Shown here piece by piece: positions 41,292 to 49,137 of a stretch of 64,000 nucleotides of DNA. Source of the DNA: RBG-13-51-18 sp963739395. GTDB lineage: Bacteria > Chloroflexota > Dehalococcoidia > Dehalococcoidales > RBG-16-60-22. Within the stretch, counting starts at the first letter, position 1; every line of letters starts with the position of its first letter. Location: the NCBI GenBank assembly GCA_963739395.1, contig CAVUAE010000001.1, positions 930,001 to 994,000 on the forward strand. The letters run 5' to 3'. The position numbers and the translations under genes are program-made. The notes beneath the pieces are model-generated. The model did not search any database, had not been told where the DNA came from, and saw only the letters and a list, made by a program, of their open reading frames with translations.

Positions 41292-43319
41292 TTGCCTGAA
41301 AGGAATCGCGATGCAAAAAGAATTGAATCACTCATAAAGCAAATGACGCTGGAGGAAAAGGTCTCGCTGCTGGCGGGCAAGGATTTCTTTCACACGCAAG
41401 CGGTTGAACGACTCGGTATTCCCTCCCTTAAGTTTACTGACGGACCCCACGGCGCCCGGACGCTTGATGACGCCGACCCCAAACGCACTATCCCCGCCAC
41501 CTGTTTCCCCACCGCCGTTGCCATGGCGGCAACCTGGAATCCCGACCTCATTTACCGGGTGGGTGTCGCCATCGGGGAGGAGACGCGGGCGCGGGGCTGC
41601 GCCATTTTATTAGGTCCCTGCGTCAACATCCACCGTTCACCGATTGGCGGCAGGAATTTTGAAAGTTACTCTGAAGACCCCTATCTATCATCGCAAATGA
41701 CCGTCGCTATCATTAAAGGAATTCAAAGCACCAAGACAGGCGCCTGCGTGAAACACTTCGCCCTCAACAATTCCGAATATCAGCGTATGACTATCAGCTC
41801 GGAGGCGGACGAAAGAACCATACGTGAAATCTACTTCCCCTCTTTTGAAAAAGCGGTCAAAGAAGCCGATACCTGGTCAGTGATGTGCTCTTATAACAAA
41901 GTCAACGGCACTCATGCCTCGGAAAATCACTGGCTTTTAACCGAGATTTTAAAGGATGAGTGGGGTTTTGAGGGACTCGTCATGTCCGACTGGTATGCTA
42001 CGCATAGCACGGTGCCCGCCGCTAATGCCGGCCTTGACCTGGAGATGCCTGGACCAGTTAAATACTTTGGCGAGGCTTTAGTCAAAGCCGTAAAAGAAGG
42101 CAGAGTTGATGAAAAGTTAATTGATGATAAAGTGCGCCGTATTTTAGGCGTAATGATAAAAACCGGCGCTCTTGACGGTAAAATCTCCACCGCCAATCAA
42201 GAAAAAGAATTCCCCGCCCACGGTAAACTCGCCCGCGAGGTCGCCGAGGAAGCGATTGTCCTGTTGAAAAACGATAATCATCTCCTGCCGCTGGATAAAA
42301 AGAAACTCAAGACTCTCACGGTTATTGGACCTAATGCGGCATCAGCCAGCATCGAGGGTGGAGGAAGCGCTTATGTTCAGCCTTACTATAAGGTTGCCCC
42401 ACTTGAGGGGATAAAAGATTTATGTGGCGATGCGGTGCAAATAACCTACGAACCCGGCTGTGGTGAATCGCCATCCGCCGATCTTTTAGAGAGAGCCATT
42501 AAAGCCGCCGCTAATGCCGACGTTGCTATCGTTTTCGCTGGGACGACCAATAAGCACGAAAGCGAGGGGTTTGATAAGAAAGATATGGACTTGCCGCCGG
42601 GGCAAAACGAACTTATCAGCCAAATCGCCAAAGTTAATCCTAATACTGTCGTTGTTCTAAATAATGGCTCGCCTTTAGCTATGCCCTGGTTGGATAAAGT
42701 TCCCGCCGTCGTAGAAGCCCTTTTCCCCGGACAGGAATGCGGTAATGCCATCGCGTCTGTCCTCTTTGGCTTAGTGAATCCCTCCGGCAAACTGCCCGAT
42801 ACCTTCCCGCGTCGCCTTGAGGATAACCCCGCCTTCCCCAACTACCCCGGCGCTAACGATAAAGTTGTTTACGGCGAGGGCATCTTTGTCGGCTACCGCC
42901 ACTACGACGCGAAAAATGTTGAGCCTTTATTCCCCTTCGGGTACGGACTTTCTTACACCAGTTTTGAATACAGTAATTTTAAGGTCAGCCCCACTAAAGC
43001 CAAGGCAGGAGATGAAATAAAAGTCAGTATCGACATTAAAAACACCGGTAAAGTGGCGGGTAAAGAGGTGGTGCAGGTGTATGTCTCTGATGTCACCTCT
43101 AGCGTGCCGCGTCCGCCTAAAGAGCTAAAAGCCTTTAAGAAAGTTGCTTTAAATCCCGGACAAAAGAAAAAGGTGGAATTTAAACTGACGGAAGAAGCCT
43201 TTGCTTTTTACGACGTAAAACAAAAGGACTGGGTGGTGGAACCAGGAGAGTTTGAAATATTAGTGGGCAGTTCATCAAGGGATATAAGGGCGAAGGGGAA
43301 GTTAAATCTGATAAAATAA
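41292..43319 (+). CDS. GH3 family glycoside hydrolase (beta-glucosidase type), 5' end probably frameshifted
   Basis: The 675-residue protein has the GH3 N-terminal barrel with KFTDGPHGAR, GGRNFESYSEDPYL, KHFALNNSE and the nucleophile Asp 233 in VMSDWYATH; the alpha/beta sandwich with GSAYVQP; and a fibronectin III-like domain with FGYGLSYTSFEYS. No signal peptide, so cytoplasmic. The open frame starts at a TTG with no ribosome site, whereas AAAGGA and an ATG at 41311 lie in another frame that stops after 8 codons. Adding one A to the five-A run at 41315-41319 would join that ATG to the GH3 frame (MQKRIESLIKQM). The true start is therefore doubtful. Confidence 0.9.
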   Translation: MPERNRDAKRIESLIKQMTLEEKVSLLAGKDFFHTQAVERLGIPSLKFTDGPHGARTLDDADPKRTIPATCFPTAVAMAATWNPDLIYRVGVAIGEETRARGCAILLGPCVNIHRSPIGGRNFESYSEDPYLSSQMTVAIIKGIQSTKTGACVKHFALNNSEYQRMTISSEADERTIREIYFPSFEKAVKEADTWSVMCSYNKVNGTHASENHWLLTEILKDEWGFEGLVMSDWYATHSTVPAANAGLDLEMPGPVKYFGEALVKAVKEGRVDEKLIDDKVRRILGVMIKTGALDGKISTANQEKEFPAHGKLAREVAEEAIVLLKNDNHLLPLDKKKLKTLTVIGPNAASASIEGGGSAYVQPYYKVAPLEGIKDLCGDAVQITYEPGCGESPSADLLERAIKAAANADVAIVFAGTTNKHESEGFDKKDMDLPPGQNELISQIAKVNPNTVVVLNNGSPLAMPWLDKVPAVVEALFPGQECGNAIASVLFGLVNPSGKLPDTFPRRLEDNPAFPNYPGANDKVVYGEGIFVGYRHYDAKNVEPLFPFGYGLSYTSFEYSNFKVSPTKAKAGDEIKVSIDIKNTGKVAGKEVVQVYVSDVTSSVPRPPKELKAFKKVALNPGQKKKVEFKLTEEAFAFYDVKQKDWVVEPGEFEILVGSSSRDIRAKGKLNLIK

Positions 43320-43333
43320 AAAGTATTAGGTTT

Positions 43334-43561
43334 TTAAAGCTTCTCCATCTTCAGTTGACCTTCTAATATATACACGCGCATAACCTCCCAATGGCAACTC
43401 GCTGAATGGTGAACATAAACTAAATTTCGCTCTTTGATTTTCCACTCCCGTTCAACACTGTGGCAATCTGGGAAGGTTGATGTGTCAAGTTTCTCAATGT
43501 GCTTTAAATACTTAAAGGGTGTCTCGATATTGAATGAAGGATTTATTGGTGGTAATGTCAT
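43334..43561 (-). CDS. unrecognised small protein, third gene of an AT-rich cassette
   Basis: The 75-residue product has no membrane segment or known motif. Its ATG overlaps the stop of the preceding gene as ATGA, so it is translationally coupled. Features visible: VEREWKIKERNLVYVHHSASCHWE (in part VYVHHSASCHW) and an end with GQLKMEKL. AT-rich composition shared with the two upstream genes. Confidence 0.65.
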   Translation of the reverse strand: MTLPPINPSFNIETPFKYLKHIEKLDTSTFPDCHSVEREWKIKERNLVYVHHSASCHWEVMRVYILEGQLKMEKL

Positions 43562-43800
43562 TCGTTTATAATTTGATAGATGTTAATATCATTGTTGGAT
43601 GATTTCCATAGGACCATATTAGCATCTAAATAGGTGAAGTTGTAGATTTTTTCGACTTCCAGTTGTCCGGAGTTGATATCCAGATGATCACCTTCAACTG
43701 TTATAGGCTTGACAGATGTTGATAAGATACTGTCTACTTCAAAGGAATAAGCCTTAGTATCTTGTTCCTGCGTTCTCTTTTCTAATAGTGTTATTGTCAT
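43558..43800 (-). CDS. unrecognised small protein, middle gene of an AT-rich cassette
   Basis: Start at 43800 follows GGGGGGA and overlaps the upstream stop as ATGA. The 80-residue product begins MTITLLEKRTQEQD and is mainly beta-strand in character (VKPITVEGDHLDI, then YNFTYLDANMVLW). The phrase GQLEVEKI resembles GQLKMEKL in the third gene, hinting at a common strand pattern. No family recognised. Confidence 0.65.
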   Translation of the reverse strand: MTITLLEKRTQEQDTKAYSFEVDSILSTSVKPITVEGDHLDINSGQLEVEKIYNFTYLDANMVLWKSSNNDINIYQIINE

Positions 43801-44486
43801 AGTAAATCCCCCCAAATACTTTGAAAGGTATTACTGTGCTTTTCAGCGATTTCAGTAGCTTTCAAAACATGGTGTTTAATATTATTCTCATTATATTCTA
43901 CTACGTTACTGCAAGTGATTCTAGTAAAAAGGAATATAAAAGCTCCTGGGAAGTCCCTGTTATGCTTGAAACTTAAGTATACTTGTGTCAACTGAGAAGG
44001 TTCCATCGGACCGCTTTGGTGTCTTAACTGACAGTCGCCTATTTTCGCATCGAACAATACACTATAGTCAAATGTTCCTACGAAAAGTTCTTTAAAACTT
44101 GAATGTGCAATAAGGGTATCCTTATATTTTCGTGCAAGAGTTGGGAAATTATAATTTGGTGTTGGTAATATCCAACATGTTTGTAACTCTGTGTTAAAAA
44201 TAGTGTTTATAGGAGCTATATTATTAATACGTGTTAATGTATTTAGCATGTTTTCAATGCACTTTATTTGGTTTGGCTGACCTTCCATTTTAAACCGGAT
44301 TATAGTACGATTCCAAGTAATCCTTGTTTTGTCTTTTGACGATACGATGTTCACATCGGGTTCAGGTTTTGTATTAACTATTGTTTCAGTTGTGCCTGTA
44401 AGTGCTGCGCGTATCTTTGTGGTTATAGGCTCGTTTTTTTCTTTTCCAAGGTAATATAAGGTAGTAAAAAAACTAATTAATTCCAT
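43797..44486 (-). CDS. unrecognised 229-residue protein, first gene of an AT-rich cassette
   Basis: No signal peptide or membrane helices. The N-terminal third is Thr/Lys-rich; the middle has ITWNRTIIRFKMEG and a helix (QIKCIENMLNTLTRI), and the C-terminal part contains FDYSVLFDAKIGDCQLRH and LTQVYLSFKHNRDFPGAFIFLFTR. The overall alternation suggests a compact alpha/beta protein of the TIGR04255 type, but I cannot confirm that. It heads a three-gene unit with two ATGA overlaps. AT-rich, so probably acquired. Confidence 0.65.
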   Translation of the reverse strand: MELISFFTTLYYLGKEKNEPITTKIRAALTGTTETIVNTKPEPDVNIVSSKDKTRITWNRTIIRFKMEGQPNQIKCIENMLNTLTRINNIAPINTIFNTELQTCWILPTPNYNFPTLARKYKDTLIAHSSFKELFVGTFDYSVLFDAKIGDCQLRHQSGPMEPSQLTQVYLSFKHNRDFPGAFIFLFTRITCSNVVEYNENNIKHHVLKATEIAEKHSNTFQSIWGDLL

Positions 44487-44587
44487 ATTACATCAAGTAT
44501 TTTTTAATATCATGCGCTTTAGAGGAAGTGATGTCAAGTCTCATTACACTAATTGCATTATAAATTGATAGTTACAGAAATACCAAG

Positions 44588-44938
44588 CTATATTCTTTCC
44601 CCTATCCCCTCTCTACACTCCGCCCTATCCATACTCGCCTGCCATTTAGCGCAACAGGCAGGTTTAACGGCGTGAATCTGGCAAGTAGCCAACCCCTTAT
44701 TTATCTTAAGAAAAGCGCAGGCGCCGTTGATGTGGCGTATCAGGCGGTATTGTATAAACCACCAGTGGGGGTCGTCGTAGAGCCTATTCCAGTCGTCGAG
44801 AGTTATTCCCAGAAATTTTATTATCCTATCGGTATCTTCGGAGTTAACGAAAGCCTGGTGCTTGGTACAGCAGACGCCGCATCGCCGGCACTCCATGATT
44901 GCCGATTTTTTACTGGCCTTAGTTTTAGCGACCGACAT
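44588..44938 (-). CDS. YkgJ-type Cys-cluster protein
   Basis: The 116-residue product has the CRRCGVCC motif near residue 17, CAFL after ~75 residues, CQIHAVKPACCAKW, and a final Cys; this is the CxxCxxCC family often annotated as zinc/iron-chelating. Its ATG directly follows the stop of the GalT-like gene (TAAATG), so it is translationally coupled. Function in the family is unclear; a metal- or Fe-S-related maturation role is suspected. Confidence 0.88.
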   Translation of the reverse strand: MSVAKTKASKKSAIMECRRCGVCCTKHQAFVNSEDTDRIIKFLGITLDDWNRLYDDPHWWFIQYRLIRHINGACAFLKINKGLATCQIHAVKPACCAKWQASMDRAECREGIGERI

Positions 44939-45991
44939 TTAAAACTTCTTCCGCAACCCCTGTGCCATGGTTTCTGGCGGCAGGATACAGATATTTTCAT
45001 CCTGCATTATCTGGTAGTAAAACTGGTCGCTGGTTTCGATGGGTGAATAAAGCAGCATGCCGCGCGGTGTGATACGGGCGTGCGCCCAGAACCGGTCCTT
45101 ATCGAAGCCCGAATAGGTGCTCATATTAAAGCTAATCAGATTCAACTTATCGATATAGTCGAAAACCTTAATCATCCCTTCGGCGAAGTCCTCTAAATCT
45201 CGCTTATTGAGTTCCGCAATCGAAGCCTTACCCGGAAAAACCGCTACTACGTCGGAAAGTCTTCCCTTAGGCACGAAACTGGTCAGCCACTCGGTATGTC
45301 CAACTTGCCCGATGTATCTCTGCTTATTCTTTTTTTCTTCTTCCAGCAGGTCGCTCCAGTAATTCGTCCCCTTCTCCTGGTAATATTTTTCGGAAGCTTC
45401 GAGTATTTGCGCCTGATAATCGGTGGGGTAATAACCGGCGTTGCTCTGCAAATGCGGATGAATGAGGCTACCTCCGGAAGGCGGCATATAATTCCAGGCG
45501 ATAAAGTGATAAATCGCCCGGCGGTCGAATTCCTGAACATGCTTGATATATTCCTGCGCCGCCAGCAGGGCATTATGTATCGTCTCTACGTCGAAACCCT
45601 TAAGCGGGACGAAATGACGGTTGGTTATCACTACCACCACGCCGTAAACATCGTACGGTCCCGAATTCGGGAAGGCTACGGCTTTGCCTTTGCGGATTAA
45701 ACCCTCGGGAACAAGGTCGGGCAGCAAACGGGGTGTGTTTTTCTCGACATACGGCTTACAGAACGGACAGTTTAGTCTCTTGGATTTTCTTTGTAGGGCT
45801 ACTAAATTCGGACGTATTATTCTCTCCGTTGAATACTGCACGATACGACAAGTTCGACCGGTAAGCGGGTCGAAACGGAACTCCAGCGGAATAGCCGCTT
45901 CGCTGAACTCGCCCGAGCCGTTGCGGGTCATCATCCGCGAAGACAGCACCTCGCGCCTGAATTCAATAGGACTGCTCTTTTTAAATTTCAT
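44939..45991 (-). CDS. GalT-like HIT-superfamily nucleotidyltransferase
   Basis: This 350-residue protein has CPFC near residue 75 (zinc site), a strand-turn VVVVITNRHFVPLKGF, and the catalytic HPHLQ motif in SGGSLIHPHLQSNAGY, matching galactose-1-phosphate uridylyltransferase and related ADP-sulfurylase/phosphorylase enzymes of the HIT superfamily. The N-terminal PLEFRFDPLTGRTCRIV resembles the GalT start RYDPLTGEWVLI. The partner genes give no sugar pathway, so the nucleotide-sugar substrate is open. Co-transcribed with the YkgJ-type gene. Confidence 0.88.
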   Translation of the reverse strand: MKFKKSSPIEFRREVLSSRMMTRNGSGEFSEAAIPLEFRFDPLTGRTCRIVQYSTERIIRPNLVALQRKSKRLNCPFCKPYVEKNTPRLLPDLVPEGLIRKGKAVAFPNSGPYDVYGVVVVITNRHFVPLKGFDVETIHNALLAAQEYIKHVQEFDRRAIYHFIAWNYMPPSGGSLIHPHLQSNAGYYPTDYQAQILEASEKYYQEKGTNYWSDLLEEEKKNKQRYIGQVGHTEWLTSFVPKGRLSDVVAVFPGKASIAELNKRDLEDFAEGMIKVFDYIDKLNLISFNMSTYSGFDKDRFWAHARITPRGMLLYSPIETSDQFYYQIMQDENICILPPETMAQGLRKKF

Positions 45992-46007
45992 ACGCCCTAA
46001 CTAAACG

Positions 46008-46058
46008 TCATTCCCGCCCCGTATCAGGTTACGGGGTAAACTCCAGCGGGAATCCAGC
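46008..46058. repeat. nested inverted repeat (REP-like)
   Basis: ATTCCCGC (46010-46017) pairs with GCGGGAAT (46046-46053), and inside it CCCCGTA (46017-46023) pairs with TACGGGG (46030-46036). The outer part is of the dispersed GTCATTCCCGC...GCGGGAATCCAG type seen in many genomes. Confidence 0.7.
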
Positions 46059-46090
46059 CACATTTACTCCTTGTTTCTTAGTTATTTCTC

Positions 46091-46645
46091 TTATTTAACG
46101 ATATTGCTTATCTGCTTGAATTTATCCCCTTGCGCCACCTTGAGCAGCTCGAACAACGCCATTTCCATAGTTGTTGGACTTATGCCTATGGACCCCAATT
46201 TAAAAAGCGTCGCTTTTTTATTTTCCGGGTCGCGGGAAGCAACACAGTCGCTAACGACCTGAACCTGATGGCCGGAACGAGCTAAAGCCATGGTTGTCTG
46301 GTAAACGCAAATGTGCGCCTCAATGCCAGCGATTAGCACCTGTTTACGCTTAAACGATTTCAGCGCCTGGTTAAACGCCACTTCGTCCGTGCAACTAAAA
46401 CAGACTTTTTCTACCGGCTTAACTTCCGGTATTAACTCTTTAATCTCCGGGATGGTTGGACCCAAGCCTTTGGGGTACTGTTCGGTAAGAACTATTGGTA
46501 TCTCCAGCGCTTTCGCCCCTTTAATGAGTTTGGTAACGTTTTGCAGGAGCTTGTCTTTATCGTGCATCACGGGGAAAAGCCGCTCCTGAAAATCAATGAG
46601 CAAAAGAACAGTATTAGCTACATCGAGCGCTGGTGGAATGGCCAT
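46091..46645 (-). CDS. isochorismatase family hydrolase (YcaC-like)
   Basis: The 184-residue protein has the cysteine-hydrolase triad in the family pattern: Asp 18 in LIDFQE, Lys 80 in VEKVCFS, and Cys 113 in GIEAHICVYQT. The YPKGLGPT segment and the QVVSDCVASRDPENKK helix resemble YcaC-like members. The typical reaction is hydrolysis of amide or ether-like bonds in small molecules; the substrate is not predictable. It is downstream of the heliorhodopsin gene on the same strand (111 bp gap). Confidence 0.92.
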   Translation of the reverse strand: MAIPPALDVANTVLLLIDFQERLFPVMHDKDKLLQNVTKLIKGAKALEIPIVLTEQYPKGLGPTIPEIKELIPEVKPVEKVCFSCTDEVAFNQALKSFKRKQVLIAGIEAHICVYQTTMALARSGHQVQVVSDCVASRDPENKKATLFKLGSIGISPTTMEMALFELLKVAQGDKFKQISNIVK

Positions 46646-46756
46646 AAATCGTTACCTCTTCAATCTAGGAATCTGAAAGTCAACCTTATAAGTATAAAAG
46701 CTGCCTTTCCGTCTGTCAAAAACAGACCGTAACAGCGACTAATCATGTAAGTCGTG

Positions 46757-47530
46757 TTAAACCGGCCTTAATGTCCCCGCAAAAACCTGCCAGGCTAAAG
46801 CCGACTTCGCGAAAAGGCTAAGCAGGATATATACCCGTTCGCCGAATAGGTATTCTCGCCAGGGTCCTACTTTCTTGTATTGCAGTGCCATATTAACGGC
46901 AAAGCAGAAAAAGAACACGAATAGTATCGGCAGGATGGCGTAGACAAACTTTGGTGCGCCGCCGCTGGATTGAGCCAGCGACCCGAAGAAGTAAATGGCG
47001 ATGGCTATCCACGGCGCTATGCCCGCGATGCATCCCACTAAGAAAGAAGTCCAGTTAGTCTTTTGCGTTGTCTGGTTATGTACTTCCATCACCAGCCCGC
47101 ACAGGTTCATCACGCCCGTCAGTGCGAAAGCCATGATTAAAGCGCCCAGGTCATACAAGCCACATAACATGGCGATGAGCACGACCATTAATGAGGCGCT
47201 GAAAGCGTATTCATACCAGCGGGCGTAATTAATGCCCCTCTTAAGGTTATTAACGTACCACCCGAATACCCCGGGGGAAGAAATGGTGAAATGAGCAACG
47301 GCGGAGATAAATAGGAATACCGCTACCATTACCCCGAAGGGCAGGTTCACCAGGGTGTTAGTCTCCGGCCAGAGCTTGCCCATTGACTGATTGAAGGTTA
47401 AGAACGATGTGGTAATCGGCAGTGTGAAGTCATTAGACAGGAGAATGATAAGCAGTCCCTGGACGAGATGCAGGAAACCCATGAAAATGTTCCAGATACG
47501 CAGCTTCTCATATTGCGGCTCGTAGACCAT
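46757..47530 (-). CDS. heliorhodopsin
   Basis: The 257-residue protein has seven hydrophobic helices and reads throughout like known heliorhodopsins: LRIWNIFMGFLHLVQG in TM1, VAHFTISSPGVF, RWYEYAFSASLMVVLIAMLCG in TM3 (in part YEYAFSASLM), GCIAGIAPWIAIAIY, and the final helix GERVYILLSLFAKSALAWQ. The retinal-binding lysine is Lys 242, the probable Schiff-base counterion Glu 107, and pocket histidines 21 and 80 are present. Heliorhodopsins have an inverted topology (N-terminus inside) and an unsettled photosensory or regulatory role. AAGGAGGG precedes the ATG. No carotenoid or retinal-forming gene is in the window. Confidence 0.96.
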   Translation of the reverse strand: MVYEPQYEKLRIWNIFMGFLHLVQGLLIILLSNDFTLPITTSFLTFNQSMGKLWPETNTLVNLPFGVMVAVFLFISAVAHFTISSPGVFGWYVNNLKRGINYARWYEYAFSASLMVVLIAMLCGLYDLGALIMAFALTGVMNLCGLVMEVHNQTTQKTNWTSFLVGCIAGIAPWIAIAIYFFGSLAQSSGGAPKFVYAILPILFVFFFCFAVNMALQYKKVGPWREYLFGERVYILLSLFAKSALAWQVFAGTLRPV

Positions 47531-47572
47531 CTTTACCCTCCTTTTTTCACGACACTATTACCTTAACCCCAT

Positions 47573-47600
47573 AGTATATACTAAAAATTGACTTAGTCAA
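47573..47600 (-). promoter_or_regulatory. promoter of the heliorhodopsin gene
   Basis: On the minus strand TTGACT (47600-47595) and TATACT (47578-47573) are separated by 16 bp, giving a leader of about 35 nt before the ATG at 47530. Confidence 0.7.
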
Positions 47601-47601
47601 T
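47587..47601. promoter_or_regulatory. palindromic operator overlapping the heliorhodopsin -35 box
   Basis: ATTGACTTAGTCAAT is a perfect 15-bp palindrome (with one central base) that contains the -35 hexamer, so a bound regulator would compete with RNA polymerase. Confidence 0.55.
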
Positions 47602-47689
47602 GCAAACAATCATGAATAATAGCTGAATTACCAAAACTGAAGTGCAATTTATAGCTTGACTAAACATAAAAATATTTCTTTCAAAGCTA

Positions 47690-47718
47690 TTGCCAAACCT
47701 ATGTGTTCGTTATATAAT
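47690..47718 (+). promoter_or_regulatory. promoter of the zinc-ribbon gene
   Basis: TTGCCA (47690-47695) and TATAAT (47713-47718) with an exact 17-bp spacer lie 111 bp upstream of the zinc-ribbon gene, leaving a leader of about 105 nt. Confidence 0.75.
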
Positions 47719-47780
47719 AGCGTCTAGTGGTTTTCTGTCTAGGTCGGATGCAATTGAATTTACTCTATCTTGACACAGTT

Positions 47781-47830
47781 ACGGATGGCCTTAGCTCTAA
47801 CCAACTAACTTAAGAAAGGAGGTCATCCGT
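47781..47830 (+). promoter_or_regulatory. leader hairpin covering the start of the zinc-ribbon gene
   Basis: ACGGATG (47781-47787) is complementary to CATCCGT (47824-47830), which contains the first two bases of the GTG start; the AAGGAGG box lies in the loop. The fold could regulate translation, as in cold-shock mRNA leaders. Confidence 0.45.
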
Positions 47831-48122
47831 GGCTTTCGAGGATAAAACACTCACGTGTGCCGATTGCGGTGCCTCATTCACCTTTACTGCGGCTGAGCAG
47901 GAGTTTTTCCAGGGCAAGGGTTACACCAACGAACCTAAACGCTGCCCTGCCTGCCGTCAGAACAGGAAAGCCGAACGCATGGGTGGCGGTAAACCCCGCC
48001 AGATGTACCCAGCCGTTTGCGCCGAATGTCATAAAGAAACAGAAGTACCTTTTGAGCCCCGCGAAGGCAGACCGGTTTATTGTAGCGATTGTTTCAGTAA
48101 AATAAGAAATAATCGCAACTAA
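47829..48122 (+). CDS. double zinc-ribbon protein
   Basis: The 97-residue protein has two zinc ribbons: CADCGASFTFTAAEQEF with CPACR about 25 residues later, then CAECHKETEVPFEPREGRPVYCSDC. This matches the zinc-ribbon family widespread in Chloroflexota and Deltaproteobacteria, often associated with cold-shock-like proteins. The start is GTG at 47829 with AAGGAGG upstream. It is probably a nucleic-acid or ribosome-associated protein; the role is unproven. Confidence 0.9.
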   Translation: MAFEDKTLTCADCGASFTFTAAEQEFFQGKGYTNEPKRCPACRQNRKAERMGGGKPRQMYPAVCAECHKETEVPFEPREGRPVYCSDCFSKIRNNRN

Positions 48123-48143
48123 ACGTTCCTTTAACGGAACAAA

Positions 48144-48185
48144 AACAGGCTGGTGAGGTTAATTTTCGCCAGCCTGTTTGTTTAT
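48144..48185. terminator. bidirectional intrinsic terminator
   Basis: AACAGGCTGG (48144-48153) pairs perfectly with CCAGCCTGTT (48169-48178) and is flanked by T-rich sequence on both strands. It separates the converging zinc-ribbon and DUF62 genes. Confidence 0.9.
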
Positions 48186-48199
48186 TCCTCAACGACAGA

Positions 48200-49078
48200 T
48201 TACGGCGCTTGTTTCTTAATTTCTATCTTCACGCCAGTTTTTAAGTTATATTTCGAAGCGAAGGACGCCGAGTTTAGGGACAACTGTAAAGAATCCAGGC
48301 TGTTAATAAAAACCACCCCTTCGCCCACGGCGACGCTGCTATAAGTGGTGCCGAATTTCATCGTGACTTTATTATCATTAACTGTCACCTGTAGTGTATC
48401 TCCGACCGCGATTCCGGCTTTAGCACAATCGGCACTGGAGATATTGGTCAAGCAGCTGCCGAAATGATCGATAAAAGCCACCGAACCCTTTAATATATCA
48501 CCAATAACTTCAGATTTTTGGATATCCAGCATGATTGGGTTACTCACTTCAGGTCCCACATCCTCAAGCGAACGTCCGGAAGCAATTAAAGCACCCACCC
48601 GCCCCAGGATATAGTGCGAAGACAGCATACTTTCCGGTCTATCATATAGTTCTTTGTTAGTAATAGAATAGACTTTTTTGATGCCCATATCGTTAATAAC
48701 ATTGGTAAGAAGCCCGTTATTAGCCGCCACGAATATCTGGTCTTTATTAGTTAGCAGCACCAGATATTGGACATCCTGGCTAGCCGGAGAACCGACGCCC
48801 GCAACAAAGACCACATCGGACGAGAATTCCTTGGCGGTTAAGTCCAAAATATACGCCCCGGTGGCAACATCCATACCGGTTATACCATGAGTAGCGTCAA
48901 TTATCTCAACATCCGGATAAGTGTTATAGATAATACCTTTCAACCGCGGGACGCGATAATCATCATTACCGTAATCCGTCAGCAGCACCACCGGCATATT
49001 AGCTTTGGCTGATGGGGCACAACCGATGAAAGATATAAATAACGCTACGATGAGAATCACCAATGCCAGCTTTTTCAT
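48200..49078 (-). CDS. DUF62-family (SAM hydroxide adenosyltransferase-like) lipoprotein
   Basis: The 292-residue protein has a lipoprotein signal ending FIGC (Cys 20), then VVLLTDYGNDDYRVPRLKGIIYNTYP and IIDATHGITGMDVATGAY, the N-terminal signature of the SAM hydrolase/fluorinase family. The usual VVDPGVG-x-R loop is changed to FVAGVGSPASQ and the PDNG motif to AANNG, so the Asp and Arg expected in the active site are not where the family has them. The C-terminal beta-domain (GSVAFIDHFGSCLTNIS) is retained. Export is unusual for a SAM-using enzyme, so it may bind another adenosyl or nucleoside ligand. Confidence 0.85.
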   Translation of the reverse strand: MKKLALVILIVALFISFIGCAPSAKANMPVVLLTDYGNDDYRVPRLKGIIYNTYPDVEIIDATHGITGMDVATGAYILDLTAKEFSSDVVFVAGVGSPASQDVQYLVLLTNKDQIFVAANNGLLTNVINDMGIKKVYSITNKELYDRPESMLSSHYILGRVGALIASGRSLEDVGPEVSNPIMLDIQKSEVIGDILKGSVAFIDHFGSCLTNISSADCAKAGIAVGDTLQVTVNDNKVTMKFGTTYSSVAVGEGVVFINSLDSLQLSLNSASFASKYNLKTGVKIEIKKQAP

Positions 49079-49137
49079 GATAGCCTCCTCTTTGAACGAC
49101 CAAAAAACGATGAATATATAATCTAAGTTAAGGATGT

